Positions 34,136-42,299 of a DNA stretch of 64,000 nt are shown piece after piece. The notes under the pieces were generated by a model. The model saw nothing but the letters and a program-made list of their open reading frames with translations, did no database searches and was not told the DNA's origin. Within the stretch, counting starts at the first letter, position 1. Each line of letters begins with the position of its first letter. The DNA comes from Aequorivita iocasae. Lineage in GTDB: Bacteria; Bacteroidota; Bacteroidia; Flavobacteriales; Flavobacteriaceae. The stretch lies in contig NZ_CP068439.1 in NCBI RefSeq assembly GCF_016757735.1, positions 1,612,001 through 1,676,000 of the forward strand. Reading direction: 5' to 3'. Position numbers and translations under genes: made by a program.

Positions 34136-36752
34136 ATGTATTTCCTTTGCTTTCACTTTTCAAATATGTATTGAACCAATGTGATATTCTTTCTGTAAGA
34201 TCTTTTTGGTTCTTCCCTTGCAACAGCGAATGGCCTTCGTTTTCATAGATTCGCAATTCCACTTCCACATTTAGGCGGCGCAAGGCCAGATACATGGCCT
34301 CACTTTGATGCCAATTTACCTGATAATCCTTATCTCCCGTCCATATTAGGGTGGGGGTCTTTATGTTTTGGGCATACTCCACAGGGGAGTTGCGCTTGTA
34401 CAATTCCTTGGCCTCATAAAAACTTTGACCCATTTGCCACTGTTGGTTTTCATAGTGCCAATGTTCCGCCCTGCCGGTATCCCTGTTGATAGTGTGGTAG
34501 GTGGTTGTAAGGTCAAAAACCCCTGAGCCTACTACGGCTGCGGCAAACATATTGGTCTGGGATATAATAAAGGCAGTCTCATAGCCGCCAAAGGAATGGC
34601 CAATCAATCCCAAGGCATCCTTGTTTACAAAACCTTTATCCAAAACAGCGTTAACCGCCCTGGTAACACAGTCCGTTGCCGACACTCCTGGGTTTCCTTT
34701 TTGGATCAATATATCAGGTTCCAGTACAAAATACCCCTCCGCCGTAAAATTCCGGTAGTTATATCCTGCTCCATTTTGGTCACTTGGGTTGTGGTATTTT
34801 TGAAATTTATATCCTATCATTTCATATACATGCACTATCATAGGGTATTTTTTTCCTCCTTCGTAATTATCGGGATAGTGAAGAATTCCGTGCAGTTTTT
34901 CTCCTTGAGCGTTAGTGTAGGTAATCAATTCCGTATTCCCTATAGGATACTTTTGCTGTTGTTTATTTGATTGTGCCAAAAGCTTTGCGGCATCTCCTGA
35001 TTTTTTCCACAGGGAAGGAGGTGCATCATTTTTTTCCTTTACATAGATGAAGGAATCGGTAAATTTCGCCTTTCGCAATTCCGAAATTCTTCCGTTTTCA
35101 TTTAAAAAGTCCTTTACCTTGGCACTCGGCTCCAATAATGCATACCCTTGATTGAAAAGGGAATCCTGCATAGCAAGAATAACAGGCTTAGAGAGATCAA
35201 CTGGCTTATCCCGAGCAATATCCGTAAGGGAGCGGAATCCATCATAAAGGCCTTTGTATTCCCTATAGTGTATATTTTTCTCTCGTCCGTTTGTAAGTCG
35301 TTTTGGATTTTTGGTTCCTGCCCCTGTTTTCCAAATGTCAAATTCATCGTAAACTAAAAAATCCCCTGTTGTAGTCCACCCCATGGAACCAAAAGGTACA
35401 ATTGCTGAGGAATGGGGAGCATATTGGTAGGTGAGGGGATAAGGTAGGTTTTCTGTGCTATTGATATGTGTTTTGTTTTTAATGTCATACAGCCACCAGT
35501 CCCCATTCTTAAAATAAGCAATATGCCTACCCGATGGATCAATACTGAGATAGCCCAAGGCAGTCTCCAACTCCTTGACAAATAAGGATGTTTCCCCTGT
35601 TTCTAGATTGGTAATATAAAAATCGGATTGGGGTGCTTGTTTATATTGGGGTTCGTATTGCAAAACATTATAAGTAAGTGCATATTTTTCATCACCAACA
35701 AGAATTACCTCTGGCCGTTCTGCTGTGCCTATCTGAAATACTTTATTTGTTTTTGGCCGCCAAACCGCCATTCTATCGGCCTTATTGAATTCCCAGTCCA
35801 CTTGCTGTCTTGGGTATATCCATTTGTCCGTCCCCTTCCAGACCTGCACTTTTAGGCTGTCCTTCTCCTTGTAATTGGAATCATTGCCTGCCTTATGCGT
35901 CCAAAAAAATATCCGTTCCCCATCCTTGGAGAAGGAAAGATTGAGTGCGCTTATTTCCAGCTTCCCATATTCCCGCAAGTCTATATCGTCCAATTCCTTT
36001 AGTATGGGCGTTTTCTTATCCTCAAAATAATAGAGCCGCTGCCCCGAACTTGGAGTACTTTCCATAAAGACAAAACCATCGCCGGATTCGTTCCAGGTGG
36101 GGTGGAGCAAGTCCGTGTTTTTGGACCGTACAATAACCGACTGGCGCCTGTCCTTTAGCCGCAGTAGGGATACCGCCGTTTCTGTGGAATCCTTGCTTAT
36201 CAGTACAGCCCTTTTTCCGAGAGGGTCAAATTTAAAGGCTGTGATTCCTTTTAAAACGGTGGTCTGGTCCCTTTCCAGATCCCATAATTTCAAATACCCT
36301 TCGTTGGGCTGAGGATTATAAAGCGCAAGGAAATTCCCCTTAGTGTCAAACTCAAAGCGCTCCGCTTCCGTTACCCAGACCGTCTTCCCTGTAGATAAAT
36401 TCAGAATGCCTATTCCTTTTTGATCATCCTTAAAGGCAAAAACCCCCGTTTTTTTATTGGGTTGGAATTGGCCGCTGTGGGCATTGGGAAACTGATATTC
36501 GGTCTTCCCATCAAGGCTCAAAACAAATAAGGTGTCCGCTGCCTTTTCATAGTCCATTTTATAGGAAGTCCATAACCCGTCCCCGGAGATTTGGGTGTTT
36601 CTCAAATGGTGCCACATATCGTAATCCTTTGGTTGCATAATCGTTTTTGCTGGCCCTTGCTGCCCCAAAATGGGGCAGGAGGCCAAAACAAACATGAAAA
36701 AAAGTATGGGGAGCTGGCTAATTGAAAATTCATATAATCTATTATTTTTCAT
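34134..36752 (-). CDS. S9 family peptidase (prolyl oligopeptidase type), exported
   Basis: 872 residues from ATG 36752; this start overlaps the SusD stop as TGATG and gives a signal peptide (LPILFFMFVLASCPILGQ, possibly a lipobox at LASC). An N-terminal beta-propeller region (~60-620) precedes the alpha/beta hydrolase domain. The catalytic Ser is in GHSFGGYE (~719), Asp in WTGDKDYQVNW (~807) and His in NEGHSLLQG (~839), the triad order of S9 enzymes. It probably trims peptides in the periplasm or at the outer membrane. Last gene of an operon with SusC and SusD, suggesting that the imported substrate is a peptide rather than a glycan. Confidence 0.92.
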   Translation of the reverse strand: MKNNRLYEFSISQLPILFFMFVLASCPILGQQGPAKTIMQPKDYDMWHHLRNTQISGDGLWTSYKMDYEKAADTLFVLSLDGKTEYQFPNAHSGQFQPNKKTGVFAFKDDQKGIGILNLSTGKTVWVTEAERFEFDTKGNFLALYNPQPNEGYLKLWDLERDQTTVLKGITAFKFDPLGKRAVLISKDSTETAVSLLRLKDRRQSVIVRSKNTDLLHPTWNESGDGFVFMESTPSSGQRLYYFEDKKTPILKELDDIDLREYGKLEISALNLSFSKDGERIFFWTHKAGNDSNYKEKDSLKVQVWKGTDKWIYPRQQVDWEFNKADRMAVWRPKTNKVFQIGTAERPEVILVGDEKYALTYNVLQYEPQYKQAPQSDFYITNLETGETSLFVKELETALGYLSIDPSGRHIAYFKNGDWWLYDIKNKTHINSTENLPYPLTYQYAPHSSAIVPFGSMGWTTTGDFLVYDEFDIWKTGAGTKNPKRLTNGREKNIHYREYKGLYDGFRSLTDIARDKPVDLSKPVILAMQDSLFNQGYALLEPSAKVKDFLNENGRISELRKAKFTDSFIYVKEKNDAPPSLWKKSGDAAKLLAQSNKQQQKYPIGNTELITYTNAQGEKLHGILHYPDNYEGGKKYPMIVHVYEMIGYKFQKYHNPSDQNGAGYNYRNFTAEGYFVLEPDILIQKGNPGVSATDCVTRAVNAVLDKGFVNKDALGLIGHSFGGYETAFIISQTNMFAAAVVGSGVFDLTTTYHTINRDTGRAEHWHYENQQWQMGQSFYEAKELYKRNSPVEYAQNIKTPTLIWTGDKDYQVNWHQSEAMYLALRRLNVEVELRIYENEGHSLLQGKNQKDLTERISHWFNTYLKSESKGNT

Positions 36753-38161
36753 CAATATCCTGGATTTTGTGGGTTGAGGTTTGGGTTTAGTATCAGTTCG
36801 TTTGCCGGTAACGGGAAAAGCACATCGGTGGCTTTCCAACCCGGTTTTATGGGCGCCAATATTTCATTGGCGGAGCCTGATCTTTTAAGGTAAAACCATC
36901 GCTGGCCCTGTTCGGTAAAATATTCATAGCGCCATTGATGCTGCAGCTCGTTTCTGATTTCTTCCTGTGTGTTTGCTGCTGTTGGGTCAAGCCCGGCGCG
37001 AAGCCTAATTACGTTAAGGTCGTTCCTTACTTCCTGTAAATTTCCCAACTGCAGGGCAGCCTCCGCGCGGATGAGGTACTGTTCCGCCAAGCGGAAGAGG
37101 ATGGAATATTCCGTACTGCTACCGCCATAATAATTTTGCTTGTACTTATACGGATGGTACCAACTTTGACTGCCATCCGATAGTTCTCGCGTCCAAGCTT
37201 CCTTTCGTAGGTCGCCTGTTTCAAAGTCCGCGATAAAACTAGCAGAAAGTGCATATAGAGAAGGCGGGCCAACGTCGAAGATAAAGGTTTCTCCTTCCTT
37301 GGTTGCCGAACCCTCAAATTCCGGTTTTAACTGCCAGATGGTGGACGGGCTCTCCTTAAGGAACACCAGATTTAAATCGGGCTGCAGGGCATAGGTGCCC
37401 TCCGTGATGACCGCCGTACTTTCGGCAACTGCCTTTTCCCATTGCTGGGTATGTAAATACAAGCGTGCGAGCAAGGCACTGGCCACGCCTTTGGAAGCCC
37501 GAAGCCTTTCTCCACTGGGTTCCATAGCTGGCAACAGGTTTTTGGCAGTTAGCAGATCGGTTTCCATCATTTGGTAAACCTCTGTTAGGGGCATTCGGGA
37601 AACCGAGGCATTTTCGGTATAGTCGGTAGTTTTTATATAGGGAATGTCCCCAAACAATTGGGCTAGGTAAAAGTGGAGATACGCCCTAAGAAAAAGCGCT
37701 TCCCCCATAAATCCATTTCGCTCTTCCGCTTCCAAGGGGGCATCTTCAAGCCCTTCCACAATTTTATTGGCGCTGAAGATAAGGGAGTAGCTGCTGTTCC
37801 AAAAATTGCCCACCGCGGTATTGTTGGGCAGCACGGTATGGTTATAGAACGCGTTGTCGATCGGGGCATTCTCCCGATAGTAATCCAGTTCATCCGCATA
37901 CAGTCCAAGAAGCACCCCCATTCCGTCAACGCCTCCGCTAACGGGACTGTTGTCCCGAAGTCCGGCATATATATTGGCAAGGGCGGCATCCACCGTGGCT
38001 GCATTTTCAAATAGGGCCTCTTCCGAGAGCAAGAAATCTGGATACTCCGGTTCCAGTGCCTTTTCGCAGCTGGACAGTAGTGCCCCAAAGAGCACCAAGA
38101 GCAATAGCCGTATGGGTAGGATGGGGCAGCGGGATTTGTATTTCTGTATAAAAGTTTTCAT
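36752..38161 (-). CDS. RagB/SusD family outer-membrane lipoprotein
   Basis: 469 residues with a lipoprotein signal ending LLSSC (Cys32). The SusD fold is indicated by TPR-like helical pairs (AALANIYAGLRD, FLRAYLHFYLAQLFGDIPY, ASALLARLYLHTQQWEKAV) and the C-terminal LFPLPANELILNPNLNQN-like ending (LFPLPANELILNPNLNPQNP). Forms the surface lid of a SusC transporter and captures its ligand. It lies 10 bp downstream of SusC and overlaps the S9 peptidase start by one base, as in the RagAB peptide importer. Confidence 0.92.
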   Translation of the reverse strand: MKTFIQKYKSRCPILPIRLLLLVLFGALLSSCEKALEPEYPDFLLSEEALFENAATVDAALANIYAGLRDNSPVSGGVDGMGVLLGLYADELDYYRENAPIDNAFYNHTVLPNNTAVGNFWNSSYSLIFSANKIVEGLEDAPLEAEERNGFMGEALFLRAYLHFYLAQLFGDIPYIKTTDYTENASVSRMPLTEVYQMMETDLLTAKNLLPAMEPSGERLRASKGVASALLARLYLHTQQWEKAVAESTAVITEGTYALQPDLNLVFLKESPSTIWQLKPEFEGSATKEGETFIFDVGPPSLYALSASFIADFETGDLRKEAWTRELSDGSQSWYHPYKYKQNYYGGSSTEYSILFRLAEQYLIRAEAALQLGNLQEVRNDLNVIRLRAGLDPTAANTQEEIRNELQHQWRYEYFTEQGQRWFYLKRSGSANEILAPIKPGWKATDVLFPLPANELILNPNLNPQNPGY

Positions 38162-38171
38162 AATTGAAGTA

Positions 38172-41171
38172 TTAAAAGGTTACTGTTACGCCAGCGCCCA
38201 ACCACCGTAGGGCAGGGATAAAGCCCAGTGTCTGTTCAGGGTCCTGGCCTTTGTATTCCGTAAGGGTGTATAGGTTTTGCCCCTGCAGGAATATCTTGGC
38301 ATTGGAGGCGCTGTGGAGAAAATTTGGAATGTTATAGGCAAGGGAGATGTTCTTGAACCTTAAATAGGTGGCATCACTAAAAGCGGCATCGCTCTGTCCC
38401 AAATTGTAGGCAGCAACTATGCGTTCATAGCTAGCGCCCGTGGTGTAGCCTTGGGTATCCGTTTGGTCCCCGGGAGCAGTCCAGGCATCCAAAACCCCTA
38501 CGGGTTGGTTTACCATGGCGCCGGGGGTGGTGCCCCAACGGTTTATATTTTGTGCCATCTGCTTGCTGAACTGGAAGAAGATATCCAATTCCAGATTGCC
38601 ATAGGAAAGGGTATTGGAAAGCCCACCGTACCATTCAGGGGCGGTGTCTATAATGGCCTTTCTATCCTCTGGGGCGCTTATCTGCCCATCGCCATTATAA
38701 TCCTCAAAGGTATAAATACCCGTTTCAGGATCGACCCCAGTAAAATGTAGGACCCTTACAATGGTAATTGGCTGCCCAATAACATAGCTGTTGGCATAGG
38801 TGCTACTGGCAAGATTTGGAAATTTAAGCAGCTCGTTCTTTGGAAGCGTAAAATTGAAGGAGGTGTTCCATTTCCAGTTGGCTGAATTTAGGTTTAGGGT
38901 ATTCAGCTCAAACTCCCAGCCCCTGTTTTCCACAAGGGCGTCAAGGTTGCCTAAGATGCCAGCAAAACCAGTAGTGCCGGGAAGCGGAATTTCCACCAGT
39001 TGGTTGGAGGAGCGGTTGCGGTAATAGTTTATGTTGGCTGTTACCCTATTTTCAAACACGCCCAGTTCCAATGCCAACTCTGCCTTACGGTTTTCCTCCC
39101 ATCCAAAGTTGGGGTTATAGAGGGCGGTGGGGTAAAGCCCAATGGTGCCGTTATAGGGAATGCCCGTACTGCCATAAGAGTTGTAATAGCGATAGTCGCC
39201 AATCTGGTCGTTGCCCGTACTGCCGTAACTCCCTCTCAGCTTGCCATAGGAAAGAAAGGGAAGGGCATTCTTTACACCCGCTTCTTCCGAAAACAACCAA
39301 GCGGCACCCACCGCCCCGAAATTGGCAAAGCGGTTGTTGGGACCAAAGCGGCTGGAGCCGTCCCTACGGCCGGTAAGGTTTAGGATGTAGCGATTGTTAT
39401 AGGTATAGTTGAGACGGCCAAAGATTGCCTGATATGTATACACAGATTCGGCATCGTTCATCACCTTTATGTAATTGGCCGCCGCCAGGTTCATAATCTG
39501 GGAGTTGGTGGCAAAGCCCTCGGCATATTGTGAAAAAATACGGGAGGTTTCTTGCTGTGCGGTATAGCCAAGCAACACATCCAATTTATGGTTCCCATAA
39601 GTGTAATTGTAATTCAATTGGGGTTCCACGATCCATGAACTTCGGGTGCCGTCATTGGTATAAATGCCCGAGAAACTGCTGTCAAAACCATATTGGGGAG
39701 GGTAAATGGTATGGGGGCTGGTACGGTACTCCGACAGCTTGGTATCCTGATATCCCATGGTGGTGCGGAGGGTGAGGTTGTTTACCAACTTGATTTCCAT
39801 AGCTGCATTTACCAGCAGGCTGTTTCTTTTGGATTGTAGGTCGCCTTGCAATGATGCCAAGGGATTGTTGAAGGTGCCGTCCTCCCAATTCAGTGTGCCA
39901 TCCTCGTTATATAATTGTGGCGCATTGGGGGGTAGGATCAAGGCCTGATAGCTTAAATCGGAACTCGGGAGCTGGTTGTTTTCATGGGCATAGGCCGTGG
40001 AGAGGGTTACTTTAAAACCATCATTTGGCGAACTGTGGGAAAGCTTGGCAAGGCCATTTGCGCGTTGGTAACGGTCGTCGGTGGGGAATACGGTGGTCTG
40101 GTTATGGTAGCCGCCACTGAGGAAAAAGGAGGTGGATTTGCTACCCCCGGCCACCGAGGCCTGATATTCCCGTAAATAGGCCGTCCCTCCCAGCAGTTCC
40201 TCCTGCCAATCGGTATAGCGATTTTGGTCCCAAGTGCCGTTAATATCGTAGGCAAAGGGCGGGTATTCGGTATAGCCATCATTGCTAAATGCCTGTTCCC
40301 GCATCTGCAGATATTGTTCCGTATTAAGGAGTTCCTGCTTTTTTGCTATCTGTCCGAGGCTGCTCTTGGCGGTCACGGAATACTTTGTGGTGCCCGTCTG
40401 TTTCCTTTTGGTGGTTATCAGGATAACTCCATTGGCGCCTCGGGAGCCATAAATGGCCGTTGCGTCGGCATCCTTTAGTACTTCTATACTCTCAATATCG
40501 GAAGGGCTCAAAAAACTGAAGGGACTGTAATCTGCTCCCGGGAGGATGGTGCCCGAAACGTTGGGCGTACCCATGCCATCGGCGCTAAAGGGGATACCGT
40601 CTATAATATATAAGGGTTGGTTTCCCGCGGTTAGACTGTTCTTGCCCCGCAGCTGTACCTTAAATCCACTGCCCGCTGAGCCCGAATTTTGGACCACCTG
40701 TAAGCCAGAAATCCTCCCTTGGAGTGCTGCAATGGGATTCTGTACTATTTGACCAGCTATATCCTCTTGGGTAATACGCGAGATACTGCCCGTCTTTTCT
40801 TTTTCGGAAACTTTGTAGTAGCCTGCATTAATAACCACAGCATCCAAAGTCTGGGCATCCACTTCCATAATAACATTTAAAATACTGTTATTGCCCACTG
40901 CAACTTCCCGCAACTTATAGCCAACATAAGTGAACACCAGCGTATCATTTGCGGATGCCTTAACGGAGTACCTCCCCTCCAGATCGCTAATGCTCCCTCG
41001 GGCAGTGTTTTTTACCAAGACATTGACGCCACTAAGTGGGCCATCGGCATCGGTAATTGTTCCACTTATTGTTTTTAGTGAAAGGTTCTGTGAAAAAGTA
41101 GGGGAGTTGTAGGTTAGGAAAAGGGCAAAAGATAGTGCATAGGCATAGCTTCGCCTGTAATTATTTTTCAT
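38172..41171 (-). CDS. SusC/RagA family TonB-linked outer-membrane protein
   Basis: 999 residues: signal peptide (YALSFALFLTYNSPTFSQ), an N-terminal carboxypeptidase-like domain (ISGTITDADGPLSGVNVLVK, residues ~35-110), a plug with QNPIAALQGRISGLQVVQNS and the SusC signature (PLYIIDGIPF ... SIEVLKDADATAIYGSRGAN), and a 22-strand barrel ending GAGVTVTF. It imports large ligands with TonB energy. Operon partners SusD and an S9 peptidase favour oligopeptides. There is no anti-sigma/sigma pair nearby, so regulation may fall to the pseudo-receiver protein at 31449. Confidence 0.95.
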   Translation of the reverse strand: MKNNYRRSYAYALSFALFLTYNSPTFSQNLSLKTISGTITDADGPLSGVNVLVKNTARGSISDLEGRYSVKASANDTLVFTYVGYKLREVAVGNNSILNVIMEVDAQTLDAVVINAGYYKVSEKEKTGSISRITQEDIAGQIVQNPIAALQGRISGLQVVQNSGSAGSGFKVQLRGKNSLTAGNQPLYIIDGIPFSADGMGTPNVSGTILPGADYSPFSFLSPSDIESIEVLKDADATAIYGSRGANGVILITTKRKQTGTTKYSVTAKSSLGQIAKKQELLNTEQYLQMREQAFSNDGYTEYPPFAYDINGTWDQNRYTDWQEELLGGTAYLREYQASVAGGSKSTSFFLSGGYHNQTTVFPTDDRYQRANGLAKLSHSSPNDGFKVTLSTAYAHENNQLPSSDLSYQALILPPNAPQLYNEDGTLNWEDGTFNNPLASLQGDLQSKRNSLLVNAAMEIKLVNNLTLRTTMGYQDTKLSEYRTSPHTIYPPQYGFDSSFSGIYTNDGTRSSWIVEPQLNYNYTYGNHKLDVLLGYTAQQETSRIFSQYAEGFATNSQIMNLAAANYIKVMNDAESVYTYQAIFGRLNYTYNNRYILNLTGRRDGSSRFGPNNRFANFGAVGAAWLFSEEAGVKNALPFLSYGKLRGSYGSTGNDQIGDYRYYNSYGSTGIPYNGTIGLYPTALYNPNFGWEENRKAELALELGVFENRVTANINYYRNRSSNQLVEIPLPGTTGFAGILGNLDALVENRGWEFELNTLNLNSANWKWNTSFNFTLPKNELLKFPNLASSTYANSYVIGQPITIVRVLHFTGVDPETGIYTFEDYNGDGQISAPEDRKAIIDTAPEWYGGLSNTLSYGNLELDIFFQFSKQMAQNINRWGTTPGAMVNQPVGVLDAWTAPGDQTDTQGYTTGASYERIVAAYNLGQSDAAFSDATYLRFKNISLAYNIPNFLHSASNAKIFLQGQNLYTLTEYKGQDPEQTLGFIPALRWLGAGVTVTF

Positions 41172-41262
41172 AATTTCGCATTGGTTAAGTGTTACACATT
41201 ATTTAACTACTGGCCTGCTCCAACGGTCGTCGAAAACTGGGAGCGGGTCATTTTTGTTTAAA

Positions 41263-41304
41263 GCTGTAGGCTTTAGGCTATAAGCTGTAGGCTTTATGCT
41301 TTAA
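41263..41304. repeat. Heptamer array, GCTGTAG type
   Basis: GCTGTAG, GCTTTAG, GCTATAA, GCTGTAG, GCTTTAT, GCTTTAA in exact 7-bp phase. Confidence 0.9.
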
Positions 41305-41315
41305 GCATTTTTGGT

Positions 41316-41343
41316 GGTGAGAGGTGAAGCGTGAGCCGTGAAG
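41316..41343. repeat. Heptamer array, GGTGAAG type
   Basis: GGTGAGA, GGTGAAG, CGTGAGC, CGTGAAG; related to the array at 29246. Confidence 0.75.
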
Positions 41344-41424
41344 CTTCTCAAAACTCAATACTAACTACTCATTACCATAGTCGCGAAAAATCATAAACAA
41401 AACTGAAACTGTTGCTTTAAAAGA

Positions 41425-41701
41425 AAGTTGAGAAGAAAAAACCGACCAAGCCCAATACAAAAGGGCGCGGAACTCAACTTAAAAGGTCTAAGGTACTGGT
41501 ATACCGTCACACAAATAAGAGAGTACGCACGCCCGGGTCGTGAGCACCTTGCTTATTCTCTCGTGTGAAATAAAAATTACCAGTTTTTAGACCGAGATTC
41601 AAAGCGAATGCTTCTAATATTTTGCTCTTAGAAGAGTCGCAAATTTAATTATACTAATTCAAATATAATAAAAAGATTCTAAATGAGCACGACAGTGCTC
41701 A
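41425..41701 (+). ncRNA. Candidate structured RNA with four consecutive stem-loops
   Basis: Stem 1: AAGTTGAG (41425-41432) with CTCAACTT (41473-41480), containing CCG/CGG and GCCC/GGGC. Stem 2, ~110 nt: GGTCTAA (41485) with TTAGACC (41587), ACTGGTA (41495) with TACCAGT (41578), TCACAC (41507) with GTGTGA (41563), GAGAG (41519) with CTCTC (41558), and CACG/CGTG at the tip. Stem 3: GCGA and CTTCTAA (41604-41617) with TTAGAAG and TCGC (41628-41640). Stem 4: TGAGCAC-gaca-GTGCTCA (41684-41701). No ORF fits. The strand is uncertain. It precedes the defence island; it is not recognised as tmRNA, RNase P or SRP RNA, and no reverse transcriptase is present to make it a retron. Confidence 0.45.
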
Positions 41702-41733
41702 AAAAAACTTAATAATTTATTTTCTTTTGTTAT

Positions 41734-42045
41734 ATGTCAGCCAAAAAATCAAATAAAACTAAAAAACCAAAAAGAGTTTATTTGGCCGATAAATATGTCT
41801 GTAACTATATATCAGAAGAATTATTTAATTCTGAAGTTTCTAAAAGAGAGTTGGGACGCTTACACGGTATACATCAACACGTGGTAGGAAAAATTATTCA
41901 AGAAAATGGTTATAAAATTCCCTTTTCAACTATTTCCACAATTTGCTTTAACAGAGGGCTTAAATTATCCAATTTTCTTAGAGCAGTCGAGAAGAAATAT
42001 GGTCAAAAATTAGATGATAGTTATTTTGAAATTCAAACTAAATAG
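41734..42045 (+). CDS. Small HTH DNA-binding protein
   Basis: 103 residues, Lys-rich N-terminus, then a predicted Xre-like helix-turn-helix: SKRELGRLHGIHQHVVGKII with the turn at GIH, followed by IPFSTISTICFNRGLKLSNF, which resembles the later helices of Cro/CI-type domains. Probably a transcriptional regulator for the island; the Qat operon begins 250 bp downstream on the same strand. Start ATG 41734. Confidence 0.65.
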   Translation: MSAKKSNKTKKPKRVYLADKYVCNYISEELFNSEVSKRELGRLHGIHQHVVGKIIQENGYKIPFSTISTICFNRGLKLSNFLRAVEKKYGQKLDDSYFEIQTK

Positions 42046-42299
42046 CTTTTAAACTTATTTTTTGATTTTTCTCCCTACGCTTTTCTAATAATTACTCCCC
42101 AATGAGGATTTCCGTAAAAAACTACTATTTGCTTATAATAGTTTTGTTTTAAAGGAAATGGAAATAATAATTTTTATATTTATCATCTCCCCTAAGTTAT
42201 TTAATTCTTATAATAATTAGTCAATAGGATTTGAAGATTTTTAATATTAATTCTATTCATAATATTCGTAAGAAAAAAATTAAAACCCCTTACTTAATT

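Noticed and set aside
41425-41701. Retron ncRNA
   Set aside because: No reverse transcriptase is encoded anywhere nearby; kept as an unexplained structured RNA instead.
41684-41701. Terminator TGAGCAC-gaca-GTGCTCA
   Set aside because: On the plus strand it is followed by A residues, not T; on the minus strand there is no gene it would terminate.
42085-42110. Seventh copy of the ~60-bp hairpin element before qatA
   Set aside because: Only ACTCCCCAA and TTTCCGTAA resemble it; the hairpin core is not formed.
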